A stretch of 64,000 nt of DNA from JALHFZ01 sp963674625 (GTDB lineage: Bacteria > Synergistota > Synergistia > Synergistales > Aminobacteriaceae): NCBI GenBank assembly GCA_963674625.2, contig CAXXXO010000004.1, positions 62,001 through 126,000 of the forward strand. Reading direction: 5' to 3'. The notes under the pieces are model-generated. The model did no database searches and was not told the DNA's origin. It saw only the letters and a list, made by a program, of their open reading frames with translations. A program made the translations under genes and the position numbers. Shown piece by piece: positions 33,820-43,337 of this stretch. Numbering within the stretch: position 1 is the stretch's first letter; each line of letters begins with the position of its first letter.

Positions 33820-35315
33820 GAAGGCTTCCTTCCTTCAGGAGTGCCCAGGGGAGCGAGAGGGGCCCTGCCGATACGGCCTTCGAGGACTGCCGCCGCATTG
33901 AGCAGTTCCCACTCCCCCCACCGGGGGGCGATAAACTGGACTCCTACGGGCAGAGGCTTTTCGTCCGACGTGAACCCTCCGTTCAGAGAAAGGGCGGGAA
34001 GGCCCGCAAGGTTCACGGGGAGGGTGAAGACGTCGGCGAGATACATGGAGAGGGGATCGTCCAGGAGCTCTCCCCTGCGGAAGGGCGGAGTGGGCGCGGT
34101 GGGGAGAGCGATGAGATCGCATCCCCGGAAGGCGGCGTCAAATTCCTCAGTCAGCAGGCGGCGGACCTTCTGGGCCGTCAGGTAGTAGGCGTCGTAGTAC
34201 CCCGAGCTGAGGACATAAGTCCCCGTCAGGATGCGCCGCTTCACCTCCTTGCCGAACCCGGCACCCCTGGTCTTGAGATAGAGGTCGAGGAGGTTGTCCT
34301 CGGAGGAGGACAGGCCGTACCGCACTCCGTCGAACCGGGCCAGGTTGGAGCTGGCCTCCGCCGGGGCAAGAATGTAGTAGCAGGGAAGGCCGAACTCGAG
34401 GGAGACCGGGAGGGAGATCTCCACGATCTCGGCCCCTTCCTCCCTGCAGAGGGCGAGTGTCTTTTCGAGGACCTGTGAAACGGAAGGATGGAGCTGTTCC
34501 TTCATGGAAGAAAGCTCCCGGACGACGGCTATCTTCTTTCCCCGAAGGGAGGCGGAGGGAAGGGCGGCGCAGTAGTCGGGGCGTTTTCTGCGGTTTGATG
34601 TGCCGTCCCGGGGATCGGGCCGGGCGATGACCGAGAGGGCGAGGGCGAGGTCCTCCGCGGTCCGGGCAAACGGGCCGATCTGGTCGAGGGACGAGGCGAA
34701 GGCCACCAGTCCCCATCGGCTCACGAGTCCGTAGGTCGGCTTCAGCCCGTAGATTCCGCAGAAGGAGGCGGGCTGGCGGATGGACCCCCCCGTATCGCTG
34801 CCGAGGGCGAGGGGAACGTATCCCGCCGCCACGGAGACGGCACTCCCTCCCGAGCTTCCTCCCGGAACCCTTTCGGGATCCCAGGGGTTTGCGGTGGGAT
34901 GGAAAGCGGAAAACTCCGTGGAGCTTCCCATGGCGAACTCGTCCATGTTGGATTTTCCCGCGAAGACGGCCCCCTCGGAGGCGAGAAACTCCGCCACGGA
35001 GGCGTCGTAGGGGGCTGTCCAATTCTCGAGCATTCTGCTGCCGCAGGTGGCGGGAACTCCCGAGAGGCACATGTTGTCCTTGAGGATCACCGGCACTCCC
35101 GCCAGAAGTCCGGTTTCCTCTCCCCGGCCGCGCCGCTCGTCCACTCTTCGGGCCTGGACCTCTCCCGTTTCCGCAGTGACCGCAAGAAGGGCCTCCAGGG
35201 AGGGCTCGAGGGAGGCAATCCGCTCCATGCAGGAGCGAAAGACCTCGAGGGCGGAAAATTCTCCTCTGCGGACTCCCCGGGAGATCTCTCCGGCCGACAG
35301 GATATAGAAGGTCAT
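33816..35315 (-). CDS. gatA: Asp-tRNA(Asn)/Glu-tRNA(Gln) amidotransferase subunit A
   Basis: GatA is the amidase subunit that releases ammonia from glutamine or asparagine for GatB. The Ser-cisSer-Lys triad is visible as Lys79 (VILKDNMC), the serines of PGGSSGGSA near 154, and nucleophile Ser178 in GSDTGGSIR. The 499-residue length is normal, although the last 15 residues are a non-conserved tail. It overlaps gatC upstream and gatB downstream by four bases each, so the three subunits are translationally coupled. Confidence 0.97.
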   Translation of the reverse strand: MTFYILSAGEISRGVRRGEFSALEVFRSCMERIASLEPSLEALLAVTAETGEVQARRVDERRGRGEETGLLAGVPVILKDNMCLSGVPATCGSRMLENWTAPYDASVAEFLASEGAVFAGKSNMDEFAMGSSTEFSAFHPTANPWDPERVPGGSSGGSAVSVAAGYVPLALGSDTGGSIRQPASFCGIYGLKPTYGLVSRWGLVAFASSLDQIGPFARTAEDLALALSVIARPDPRDGTSNRRKRPDYCAALPSASLRGKKIAVVRELSSMKEQLHPSVSQVLEKTLALCREEGAEIVEISLPVSLEFGLPCYYILAPAEASSNLARFDGVRYGLSSSEDNLLDLYLKTRGAGFGKEVKRRILTGTYVLSSGYYDAYYLTAQKVRRLLTEEFDAAFRGCDLIALPTAPTPPFRRGELLDDPLSMYLADVFTLPVNLAGLPALSLNGGFTSDEKPLPVGVQFIAPRWGEWELLNAAAVLEGRIGRAPLAPLGTPEGRKPS

Positions 35316-35629
35316 TCTCCCGGCTCCTCGAGGATGCGGGGAACGACGAAGAACCCTTCCCGGGAATCCGGCGCGGCTGCGAGCACTTTTCTTCCCACTG
35401 CGGAGGAAATGACCTCGTCCTCCCTCAGGGGGGGGATATCCCTGTCGGTGAAGACGAGAGGTTCCACATCCTTCAGAGAAAGCCGCCCCTCCTCTTCGGC
35501 CGCGGAAAGGGCGTTGAAATAGCCCAGGATGGCCTGGAAGTGGGCCGCGAATTCCTCCGCCTCGCCCTTCTCCACGGAAAGCCTGGCGAGGTCCGCCACG
35601 GCCATTACGTCCTTTTCAGTGACATTCAT
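35312..35629 (-). CDS. gatC: Asp-tRNA(Asn)/Glu-tRNA(Gln) amidotransferase subunit C
   Basis: This small subunit of 105 residues wraps between GatA and GatB and stabilises the complex. The N-terminal helix (TEKDVMAVADLARLSVEKGEAEEFAAHFQAILGYFNAL), the VEPLVF segment and the REDEV motif are typical of GatC. The ATG follows AGGGAGGAACAGGC. Its stop overlaps the gatA start. Confidence 0.94.
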   Translation of the reverse strand: MNVTEKDVMAVADLARLSVEKGEAEEFAAHFQAILGYFNALSAAEEEGRLSLKDVEPLVFTDRDIPPLREDEVISSAVGRKVLAAAPDSREGFFVVPRILEEPGE

Positions 35630-35650
35630 GCCTGTTCCTCCCTGTTCAGA

Positions 35651-37714
35651 TTACGCGCCCTTTTCTCTTCCGATCAACTGAAGAAATTCTTCTTCGGTCA
35701 GAATTTTCACGCCGAGGGCGGCGGCTTTTGCCAGCTTGCTTCCAGGATCTCTTCCGGCGACAAGGAAAGCCGTTTTGCCGCTGACGCCCGATGAGGGAAG
35801 GGCGCCCAGTTCCTTTGCCGCCGACTCGGCCCCGCTCCTCGTGAAAGAATCCAGTTCTCCCGTGAAGACGATGCGGAGCCCCTTCAGCGGAAGGGGGCCC
35901 TTTTTTCCTTCTCTCTCTTCGCCCTCCCCGGGAAGGGCTCCCTTCACCCCTGCGTCCGCCATGGTTTTCAGAAGGCGGATATTTTCAGGGGCCTCGAAAA
36001 AGGACCGGACGGAATCGGCGATGACGGGGCCGATCCCCTCCACTTCCGAGATTGCCTCCGCGGATGCTTCCGAGAGTTCGTCCATGTCCCGGAAAGACCC
36101 GGCCAGGAGTTCCGCCCCCCTGCTCCCCAGGAAGCGGATTCCGAGGGCCGAAAGCAGCCGAGAAAAAGGGCGCTTTTTGGATGCCTCGATTGCCTTCACG
36201 AGGTTTGCCGCCGATTTTTCTCCCATCCGTTCGAGGGACTCGAGGTTTTCCTCCGTCAGGGAGTAGATGTCGGCCACGGAGCGCAAAAGCCCCTTCTCCA
36301 CAAGCCTTGCGATGAGCTTGTCGCCGAGGCCCTTGATGTCCATGCCGCCCCGGGATGCGAAATGGGCGATCCCCTCCCGCACCTGGGCCGGGCAGGAATT
36401 CCTGTTCGGGCACCGCAGGGCCGCCTCCCCTTCGAGACGAACCACGGGGGTTCCGCAGGCAGGGCAGAGGGCGGGCATGGAGAACTCTCTCTCCCCCCCC
36501 GTCCGCATCTCGGGGACGGGCCCGAGGATCTCGGGGATGATCTCCCCCGCCTTTCGGACCCGAACGTTGTCGCCGATAAGGACGCCCTTCCTCTTCAGCT
36601 CGTCCTCATTGTGAAGGCTCGCCCGGCGCACCACCGTCCCCGACAGGGTTACCGGTTCGAGAACGGCAACGGGAGTCAGAGCGCCCGTACGCCCTACGGA
36701 GACGAAGATATCAGTGAGCTTCGTGATTTTCTCCTCGGGGGGATATTTGAAGGCGATGGCCCACCGGGGAGCGTGGGACGTGGAGCCGAGACGCTCCCAG
36801 AGGGCGAGGTCGTTGAGCTTCACCACCACGCCGTCCGTGGCGTAGGGGAGGGAGAAGCGCTCTTCCTTCCATTTCAGAATGAAGTCCCTCACGCCCCGGG
36901 CAGAAGGAAAGAAGCCCCAGGCCTTCTGGACGGGCAAACCGGCACGGTCAAGCCAGCGGAGCAGGTCATTCTGGGTGGAAAGGCCTGCCTCCAAGGGGTT
37001 CACGAGGGAATAGAGGTATACGGACAGCCGGCGTTCCGCCGTTACGACGGGGTCGAGCTGGCGCAGGGCGCCTGCGGCGGCGTTCCGGGGGTTGGCGAAG
37101 AGGGGCTCCCCGAGGTCCTCCCGTTCGAGGTTCATGGCGGCGAACCTGGCCCGGTCGAGGAAGACCTCTCCCCGGACCAGGACCCTCGAGGGGACCGGGC
37201 CGGAGAGAGCAAGGGGAAGGGAGCGGATCGTCCGGAGGTTGACCGTGACGTCCTCTCCCACCCGGCCGTCCCCCCGGGTGGTTCCCCGGACGAAGACCCC
37301 CTCTTCATAGAGAAGGGAGACGGCCAGACCGTCGATTTTCAGCTCGCAGACATACCCCGCTTCATCGAAAGGAGCCATCCGGTTGAGAAACCCGTCGAGA
37401 TCCTCCATGGAGAGGGCGTTGTCCAGGCTGAGCATGGGCTCCTCCAGGACAACCCGTTCGAAGGGACCGGAGGCTTTTCCCCCCACCCTTACAGTGGGAG
37501 AATCCGGCCGCCGGAGGGAGGGGTAGCGTTCTTCGAGGCTCCTGAGTTCCGCAAAGGCGGCATCATATTCTTCGTCAGGGATCTCCGGGGCATCGAGCAC
37601 ATAGTACAGGTAGCTGTGGCGGGCGAGATCCTTCTGCAGCTGTTTCGCCCGAAGCCTCGCTGCTTCCGGAACGGCCGGAGAGGAGGCGAACTGTTCCCCT
37701 GACATTGGGTTCAT
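35651..37714 (-). CDS. ligA: NAD-dependent DNA ligase LigA
   Basis: LigA seals nicks in replication and repair using NAD+. The adenylated lysine is Lys126 in CELKIDG. The N-terminal Ia domain (YYVLDAPEIPDEEYD), OB-fold, the four-cysteine zinc finger (CPACGTPVVR, then CPNRNSCPAQ), HhH repeats and a C-terminal BRCT domain (LKGLRIVFTGELDSF) follow in order. At 687 residues it is complete. Its ATG overlaps the lysS stop as ATGA. Confidence 0.97.
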   Translation of the reverse strand: MNPMSGEQFASSPAVPEAARLRAKQLQKDLARHSYLYYVLDAPEIPDEEYDAAFAELRSLEERYPSLRRPDSPTVRVGGKASGPFERVVLEEPMLSLDNALSMEDLDGFLNRMAPFDEAGYVCELKIDGLAVSLLYEEGVFVRGTTRGDGRVGEDVTVNLRTIRSLPLALSGPVPSRVLVRGEVFLDRARFAAMNLEREDLGEPLFANPRNAAAGALRQLDPVVTAERRLSVYLYSLVNPLEAGLSTQNDLLRWLDRAGLPVQKAWGFFPSARGVRDFILKWKEERFSLPYATDGVVVKLNDLALWERLGSTSHAPRWAIAFKYPPEEKITKLTDIFVSVGRTGALTPVAVLEPVTLSGTVVRRASLHNEDELKRKGVLIGDNVRVRKAGEIIPEILGPVPEMRTGGEREFSMPALCPACGTPVVRLEGEAALRCPNRNSCPAQVREGIAHFASRGGMDIKGLGDKLIARLVEKGLLRSVADIYSLTEENLESLERMGEKSAANLVKAIEASKKRPFSRLLSALGIRFLGSRGAELLAGSFRDMDELSEASAEAISEVEGIGPVIADSVRSFFEAPENIRLLKTMADAGVKGALPGEGEEREGKKGPLPLKGLRIVFTGELDSFTRSGAESAAKELGALPSSGVSGKTAFLVAGRDPGSKLAKAAALGVKILTEEEFLQLIGREKGA

Positions 37715-39297
37715 CCCTCCTGCTTATTTTCCTCCTCATCCCTCGTTCTCGAGGGGAGAGGCTTCATGGTCGGAAAGAGGATGACATCTCTGATCGACCG
37801 GGAATCGGTGAGAAACATGACGAGCCGGTCGACGCCGATTCCGAGCCCTCCCGTGGGAGGAAGGCCCATCTCGATGGCGTTGATGAAGTCCTCGTCGAAA
37901 TCATGGGCCTCGTCGTCGCCCCCCTCCTTTTTCCGGAGCTGGTCCTCGAAGCGCTCTCTCTGGTCGAGGGGATCGTTGAGTTCGCTGAAAGCGTTGGCGA
38001 CCTCCTTGCCGCAGATGAACAGCTCGAACCTCCGGGTGTAGTCGGGATTTTCGGGATCCCGCTTGGCGAGGGGAGAGATCTCAGTGGGGTGGCCGAGGAC
38101 GAAGGTCGGCTGGATGAGTTTTTCCTCGACAAAGGTCTCGAACATGAGGTTGAGAACAGCGAAGCGGCTCTCCGTCCCCTTCAGATCGATCCCCCGCTCT
38201 CTTCCGATGCGCCTGGCCTCTTCGTCGTCGGCAACGGAGCGGAAATCCGTACCGGTGTACTCGGTGACGAGGTCGAGCATGGTCGCCCGCCGGAAGGGCT
38301 TCTCGAAATCGAGATCCACGTCCTGATAACGCACCATGAGGGGTTCATTCTCCGGCCGCACAGCCCTGGCGGCGTTCCGGATGATCTCCTCGGTGAGGTC
38401 CATCATATCCCTGTAGTCGGAATAGGCCCAGTAGACCTCCATGGCGGTGAACTCGGGATTGTGCATGGTGTCGAGTCCTTCGTTGCGGAAGTTCTTTCCC
38501 ATCTCGTACACCCGGCCGAACATCCCAACGACGAGGCGCTTCAGGTAAAGTTCCGTGGCGATCCGGAGGAACATCCCCATTCCCAGGGCGTTGTGGAAGG
38601 TATTGAAGGGGCGGGCGTTCGCTCCTCCGGCGAGGACGGAGAGGATGGGGGTCTCCACCTCGAGGGTTCCGTGGTCCTCGAGGGTTTTGCGTATGGAGGA
38701 GATGATCTTCGACCGCTTCCGGAAGGTATCCCGGACATCGGGGTTCGCGATGAGGTCCGTGTACCGCTGGCGGTAGCGAACCTCCGTATCCTTGAGGCCG
38801 TGCCATTTCTCCGGCAGCGGCCGCAGGGCCTTGCACAGCAGCACGCAGTCGGTCACCGAAATGGTGAGTTCCCCCCGCTGTGTCCGGAAAGGGTGGCCCA
38901 CGATGCCGACCCAGTCTCCCGAGTCCACCCATTTCTTCACGAAGGTGTATTTTTCCTCCCCCATGGCGTTGAACTGAAAATAGAGCTGCAGGGTGTCCGT
39001 CTCGTCTGCCAGGTTGGCAAAGGTGGCCTTGCCGTGTTTCCTGAGAGTCATGATCCTTCCCGCCGTGGTGACCGTAACGGAATCGTCCAGCTCATCCTCG
39101 GCGAGATGGGAGAAGTTCTTTTTCACCCAGGAGAGGGAATGCCTGCGATTCCACTTCTCCACAAGGTATGGGTCGTACCCCTCCTCGGTGCGGAGCCTTT
39201 CGAGCTTGTCCTTGCGCTGCCGGACGATCTCGTCCTCGGCGGGAAGGGCAGACTGCTCGGGGGCGGGATTTCCGCCCTTTTTCTTCTGGTTGTCCAC
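37711..39297 (-). CDS. lysS: Lysyl-tRNA synthetase, class II
   Basis: This class II aminoacyl-tRNA synthetase charges tRNA-Lys in the cytoplasm. The anticodon-binding OB-fold is N-terminal (GRIMTLRKHGKATFANLAD). Motif 2 is NFRNEGLDTMHNPEFT and motif 3 is GLGIGVDRLVMFLTDSRSIRDVILFP. I prefer the GTG that gives VDNQKKKGG because AAAGGAGAG lies just upstream; a TTG seven codons earlier overlaps that site. The 528-residue length is a little above the family norm because of the N-terminal tail. Confidence 0.96.
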   Translation of the reverse strand: MDNQKKKGGNPAPEQSALPAEDEIVRQRKDKLERLRTEEGYDPYLVEKWNRRHSLSWVKKNFSHLAEDELDDSVTVTTAGRIMTLRKHGKATFANLADETDTLQLYFQFNAMGEEKYTFVKKWVDSGDWVGIVGHPFRTQRGELTISVTDCVLLCKALRPLPEKWHGLKDTEVRYRQRYTDLIANPDVRDTFRKRSKIISSIRKTLEDHGTLEVETPILSVLAGGANARPFNTFHNALGMGMFLRIATELYLKRLVVGMFGRVYEMGKNFRNEGLDTMHNPEFTAMEVYWAYSDYRDMMDLTEEIIRNAARAVRPENEPLMVRYQDVDLDFEKPFRRATMLDLVTEYTGTDFRSVADDEEARRIGRERGIDLKGTESRFAVLNLMFETFVEEKLIQPTFVLGHPTEISPLAKRDPENPDYTRRFELFICGKEVANAFSELNDPLDQRERFEDQLRKKEGGDDEAHDFDEDFINAIEMGLPPTGGLGIGVDRLVMFLTDSRSIRDVILFPTMKPLPSRTRDEEENKQEG

Positions 39298-39301
39298 TGT
39301 G

Positions 39302-40327
39302 TCACTCTCTCCTTTCAAAATACCGGTTCCATTCCATGAGCAATTCCCGGACCTCAGGCCACGAGTGCAGATGGCCGGCAGCCCTCCTCAGGGCTCCTAT
39401 CCCCTGCTCTCCCTTGAACATGCCGGCGAGAAAACGCTTCATAAAGAGGAGGGCCTTTCCCGCTCCCTCTTCCGCGAAGATCGAGTCGCCCAGGGACAAC
39501 AGAAGAGACATCTGAAAATCCGGGGATGGATTTCTGTAGCTATTATGCACGTCATGCCCTAGAAATGCCAGCGTCCGGGCGAAAAGAAAGGGGTCCGCCA
39601 GAGCCCCCCGGGCCAGCATCACGGCAGCGCACCCCGCCTCGAGATACCCCGCTGCCTCCCCCGGGGTATAGACATCTCCCGAAGCGCATATTTTTCCCGG
39701 GAAAAGGGCCGCACAGGTCCCCGTGATGGTCCGGTCGGCCTCTCCTGCATATCGGGCGGCCGGAGTCCTTCCGTGAAGGGCCACAAGGGAGGCGCCGGCC
39801 TTCAGAAGCCCCTCGCAGAAATCTTCGGTGGAGAGGGGAAATGACGGGGGGCATTTTCGTATTTTCGGCCAGACAGGCAGGCCAAGGGAGGCCAGGGAGC
39901 GCACCATGCCGAAGGCGACCTCCGGCCGTTCGAGAAGCCGCGAGCCCGCCCCTTTTTTCAGCACCTTGGGCATGGGGCAGGCCATGTTGATCCCGAGGGC
40001 GGCGAAATTCCCCTCCTCCAGGGCCCGCTCTGCCCCGGCAAGGAGCGTCGGCCCGTCTCCGGCGAAGAGCTGGAGAATCAGGGGCGCTTCACCGGGAAGA
40101 ACCGCGAGCATCGAGGCGGTCTTCCGGTTGCTCCGCAGCAGCCCTGCGCTGCTCACCATCTCCGTATGAACGGCTCCCGCTCCGAGGCGGGAGAAAAAAA
40201 GCCTGACGGATGGAATGGTCACACCGGCCAGGGGGGCGAGGAAAAGGGGGTTTGAAACCGTGACTCCCCCCAGGGAGATCGGTTTTTCCGCCTTTTCTCC
40301 CCCCGGAAGGGGCGGAAGGGCTTTCAC
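39302..40327 (-). CDS. tRNA-dihydrouridine synthase (Dus family)
   Basis: This FMN-dependent enzyme reduces specific uridines in tRNA to dihydrouridine. The TIM-barrel start LFLAPLAGVTIPSVRLFFSRLGA is recognisable. NMACPMPKVLKKGAGSRLL contains the catalytic cysteine, and phosphate-binding loops are at LVALHGRTPAARY and VMLARGALADPFLF. The DusB-like form is the nearest resemblance. It starts with GTG overlapping the coaX stop by four bases and ends four bases before lysS. The exact tRNA position modified is not predictable. Confidence 0.9.
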   Translation of the reverse strand: MKALPPLPGGEKAEKPISLGGVTVSNPLFLAPLAGVTIPSVRLFFSRLGAGAVHTEMVSSAGLLRSNRKTASMLAVLPGEAPLILQLFAGDGPTLLAGAERALEEGNFAALGINMACPMPKVLKKGAGSRLLERPEVAFGMVRSLASLGLPVWPKIRKCPPSFPLSTEDFCEGLLKAGASLVALHGRTPAARYAGEADRTITGTCAALFPGKICASGDVYTPGEAAGYLEAGCAAVMLARGALADPFLFARTLAFLGHDVHNSYRNPSPDFQMSLLLSLGDSIFAEEGAGKALLFMKRFLAGMFKGEQGIGALRRAAGHLHSWPEVRELLMEWNRYFERRE

Positions 40328-41091
40328 GAAGGACGATTCCTCTCGAAGATGATCCGGAGGCCGTCGAGGGTGAGCCAGGGTTCAACGGAGGTGATGGTCT
40401 CCGAAAGGGAGGCGAGAATGGCGGCATGGCCTCCCGTGGCGATCACCGGGGTCTTTTCGCCGAGTTCCCCCCAGACGCGTCGTACGAGGCTGTCCACCAG
40501 TCCGGCGTTTCCGAAGAGAATGCCCGCCTGGATCGACCCGATGGTGTTGTTCCCTATGACGCTTTTCGGGGGTTCCAGGGAGACCTGGGGCAGCTTGGCG
40601 GTGCGGCCGAAGAGGGCCTCCATTCCGGTGACAAGCCCCGGAGAGATGGTGCCTCCGATGTAGGCTCCCTGGCGGTCCACTATATCGAGGGTGATGGCCG
40701 TACCGAGGTCAACAACGATGAGAGGAGCCCCGAAGGCAGCCTTTCCCGCCACGGCGTTGACGAGACGGTCCGCCCCGACCTCGTGGCGGGGAGAATAGGC
40801 TATGGGGATTCCGAGATCGAGGGAGGAAGTGACCCGCAGGGGCGTCACGGAGAGATAGCTGCGGAGCCCCTCTTCAAGTGCGCTGTCCAGGGATGGAACG
40901 ACGCTTGAATAGATTGCCCCGTCGATTTTTTTCGGATCTATGCCCGAGATGATCAGAAGGTTGAGGAGATAGATTCCGAGTTCGTCGGAGGTATGGCGCT
41001 CCGACATGAGCCTCCAGGATTTCAGGATTTTATTTCCGTCGTATATTCCGATCACCGTGGTCGTGTTGCCCGCGTCAAGCACAAGAAGCAT
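40324..41091 (-). CDS. coaX: Type III pantothenate kinase
   Basis: CoaX phosphorylates pantothenate in the first step of coenzyme A synthesis. The ASKHA-fold phosphate loop MLLVLDAGNTTTVIGIYDG opens the protein. The catalytic region HEVGADRLVNAVAGKAAF, LIVVDLGTAITLD and YIGGTISPGLVTGMEALF match CoaX. At 255 residues it has the usual length. The ATG after GGAGGAGGAATCTGCA is the start; an upstream in-frame ATG would add 11 residues without homology. CoaX often neighbours dus and lysS-type genes in Gram-positive-like operons. Confidence 0.95.
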   Translation of the reverse strand: MLLVLDAGNTTTVIGIYDGNKILKSWRLMSERHTSDELGIYLLNLLIISGIDPKKIDGAIYSSVVPSLDSALEEGLRSYLSVTPLRVTSSLDLGIPIAYSPRHEVGADRLVNAVAGKAAFGAPLIVVDLGTAITLDIVDRQGAYIGGTISPGLVTGMEALFGRTAKLPQVSLEPPKSVIGNNTIGSIQAGILFGNAGLVDSLVRRVWGELGEKTPVIATGGHAAILASLSETITSVEPWLTLDGLRIIFERNRPS

Positions 41092-41163
41092 TGCAGATTC
41101 CTCCTCCGTGAAGATTTTCTCCACCGGGTATTATACAATTTTTCTCAGGCAAAAAAAGGAAGA

Positions 41164-42627
41164 TCATGAGAGGATCAGCACGGCCGCAAGGAGTGCCGCG
41201 GCGGCTCCGGCAGCGGTTCGTGCTCTCATGGGGAAAAGGGCCCCGGCGAGCACGAAGAGAAAAACCCCTCCTCCGAGAAGCACCGGGAGCGGCGACCAGG
41301 GAATGCTCCAGGGCACGAGGAGGGCCGCCCCGTCGGCGGCCTTTTCCCACAGAAGGAAGAGCCCTTCGGCCGAAGAAGCGAAAAGATTCCCCGCGGGGAG
41401 CCCGAGAAGGGCAGGAAGAGCGAGGAAAAGGGCCATGGGGTAGAGAACGGCGAAGACCGGCAGCGCGGCGAAATTCACCAGAACCCCCGCGAGGGGAACC
41501 GCGCCGAAGACCGCCGAGCTTTGAGGATAGGCGGCAAGCCAGACGAGGGGGCTCGACAGAAGCACCGACTTCCGGGAGGGGCGGGCGTTTACCGCTGCAA
41601 GGGTGAGGGCGGCCGTCACGGAGAGCCGCCATCCCACATCCAAGAACCACTCGGGCCTCCAGAGAAGAAGGAGAAGAGCCGCAGCGGAGACGGAATTGAC
41701 GGGATTGCCCCGCCTGCCGAAAATTTTTCCGAGGAAAACGGCCTGTATCATGAGAGCCGCCCTGAGAGCGCTCGGCGCCGCCCCGGCGAGGAAAACGTAG
41801 ATCCAGAGGAACAGGCTCGTCCCGAGGGCCCTCGGCAGAAAGGGAAGAACCGCGGAGACGGGGCCTGCTGAGAGAAGTTTCCACGCTCCCAGGGCTGCGA
41901 TCCCCACGTGGAAGCCGGAGACGGCCAGAAGATGGGAGCTTCCCCATCGCCGGTGCTCGTCCGCAAGGGATGGGTCCCGTACTCCGAGGACCGCCGCCAG
42001 AAGATATCCCCGGAGAAAAGGCGGGAGGGTGAGGAGCATGCGGGTGCGCAGGGCAGTTCTCCACCGGCCCATGCTCCATCCTCCTCCGGGGCGGGAGGAA
42101 AAGTCCTCGGGGATGAGTTCTCCCTGCGCTCCCCGGGCACGCCAGTAAAGATCCTCCCGGAAAGAGGAGTCTTCGCGCCTTCTCAGGGGAGCCGCCCTGC
42201 CCCTGAAGCTCAGCAGGTCTCCTTCCCGAACGCGGGAGAAGAGGGGAACTTTCATCAGAAAGCGGCCTGCCTCCCCGTCAACGAGGAGGGCCCGGCGGGA
42301 GCCCCAGGGACGCTCCAGAATCACCCGACCTTCCGAGATAATCCGGTCTTCCGAAGGGACGGAGGGGAAGAGAAAAGGGGGGACGGTGAGAAGGGCAAGG
42401 AGAAAGGCCAGGAGGGCGATCCCCCCGGCATAGGGAACGAACCGGCGAGGAAAGGACGCTGTGAAGATGAGAAGAAAACCCGTGGAGACAAGGGGCGCCA
42501 GGACTGCGGCAGAAAGGGAAGGAAGGCCTTTTCCCGCAGCGGCGAGGGAGGCGGAAAGGCCGGCAAGGAGAAAAAGAAGGGGGGCCCGGGCGATTCCCTC
42601 CCGGGAGGGGGGAGAGAGGGGGGTCAT
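41164..42627 (-). CDS. comEC: ComEC/Rec2-family competence membrane protein (without metallo-beta-lactamase domain)
   Basis: This polytopic membrane channel protein is associated with DNA uptake. The N-terminal DUF4131-type OB region (REGDLLSFRGRAAPLRRREDSSFREDLYWRARG) and the competence domain signature GSSHLLAVSGFHVGIAALG are clear. ALRAALMIQAVFLGKIFGRR and a series of about ten hydrophobic helices follow. At 487 residues it lacks the C-terminal metallo-beta-lactamase nuclease domain found in longer ComEC proteins, and no such frame follows downstream. It overlaps comEA by four bases. Confidence 0.88.
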   Translation of the reverse strand: MTPLSPPSREGIARAPLLFLLAGLSASLAAAGKGLPSLSAAVLAPLVSTGFLLIFTASFPRRFVPYAGGIALLAFLLALLTVPPFLFPSVPSEDRIISEGRVILERPWGSRRALLVDGEAGRFLMKVPLFSRVREGDLLSFRGRAAPLRRREDSSFREDLYWRARGAQGELIPEDFSSRPGGGWSMGRWRTALRTRMLLTLPPFLRGYLLAAVLGVRDPSLADEHRRWGSSHLLAVSGFHVGIAALGAWKLLSAGPVSAVLPFLPRALGTSLFLWIYVFLAGAAPSALRAALMIQAVFLGKIFGRRGNPVNSVSAAALLLLLWRPEWFLDVGWRLSVTAALTLAAVNARPSRKSVLLSSPLVWLAAYPQSSAVFGAVPLAGVLVNFAALPVFAVLYPMALFLALPALLGLPAGNLFASSAEGLFLLWEKAADGAALLVPWSIPWSPLPVLLGGGVFLFVLAGALFPMRARTAAGAAAALLAAVLILS

Positions 42628-43322
42628 CGAAGAGTGACTGCCCGCCTCATCCCCTCGAGCTTCTTCGGCCCTATCCCTTTCACCCCCAGCAGATCCTCCA
42701 CCGAGGAGAAGGAACCCCTGGCTCTCCGATATTCCAGGATAGCCCGGGCCGTCGCGGGGCCCACTCCGGGCAGCCTCTCCAGCTCCTCGAGGGTGGCGCT
42801 GTTGATATTGACGGGCCGCTCAGGCGAAGCCCCTTCGGCCGGAGCGGAGAGGGACGGGGACGGAAACGGAGATTCGGGTGGTGAAACTGAAGGGACCTCG
42901 GGATCGTTCACGCCGGCGGCGGAGACATGGATATGCATGCCGTCGGAAAGGGGAGCCGCGAGATTGATCCTCACCGGATCGGCCTTTGAGGTCAGGCCTC
43001 CGGCGGCGTTGACCAGATCGACAATGCGGATGTCGGGAGAAAGGGTGTAGACCCCGGGGGACTGTACCTCCCCGGTGATGTAGAGTACCCAGGGGTTTTT
43101 CTTTTCCGTGCCGGAGGAAATCTTCTCGCCGCCCTCCCCCACTGATTCAGCAGGGGCGGAGAGGGAGAGAGCGGGACCTGCGGAACTCCCCGACGGCCGG
43201 TCGACAAAACGCCCGGAGGAAAAATAGACGACCAGACCGGCGAGAAGAAGACAGAGCACTCCGGCCCCGAAGAAAAGGAAGCCCCTCAGTGTTCCATCCT
43301 CCCTGAAATTTTTGAATCCCAT
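42624..43322 (-). CDS. comEA: ComEA-family DNA-binding protein (SLBB plus helix-hairpin-helix)
   Basis: A membrane-anchored DNA receptor of 232 residues. One hydrophobic segment near residues 12-33 anchors it. An SLBB domain (WVLYITGEVQSPGVYTLSPDIRIVDLVNAAGG) follows, then a Pro/Ser-rich linker. The C-terminal ComEA HhH pair is NINSATLEELERLPGVGPATARAILEYR with FSSVEDLLGVKGIGPKKLEGMR. With comEC directly downstream it forms the conserved core of a natural transformation system, although no pilus genes are seen here. Confidence 0.92.
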   Translation of the reverse strand: MGFKNFREDGTLRGFLFFGAGVLCLLLAGLVVYFSSGRFVDRPSGSSAGPALSLSAPAESVGEGGEKISSGTEKKNPWVLYITGEVQSPGVYTLSPDIRIVDLVNAAGGLTSKADPVRINLAAPLSDGMHIHVSAAGVNDPEVPSVSPPESPFPSPSLSAPAEGASPERPVNINSATLEELERLPGVGPATARAILEYRRARGSFSSVEDLLGVKGIGPKKLEGMRRAVTLR

Positions 43323-43337
43323 TCTTTCCGCTCCCCC

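Noticed and set aside
36362..39339. Long plus-strand frames opposite ligA and lysS
   Set aside because: They are antisense shadows of complete, highly conserved genes in GC-rich DNA and have no ribosome sites or homology.
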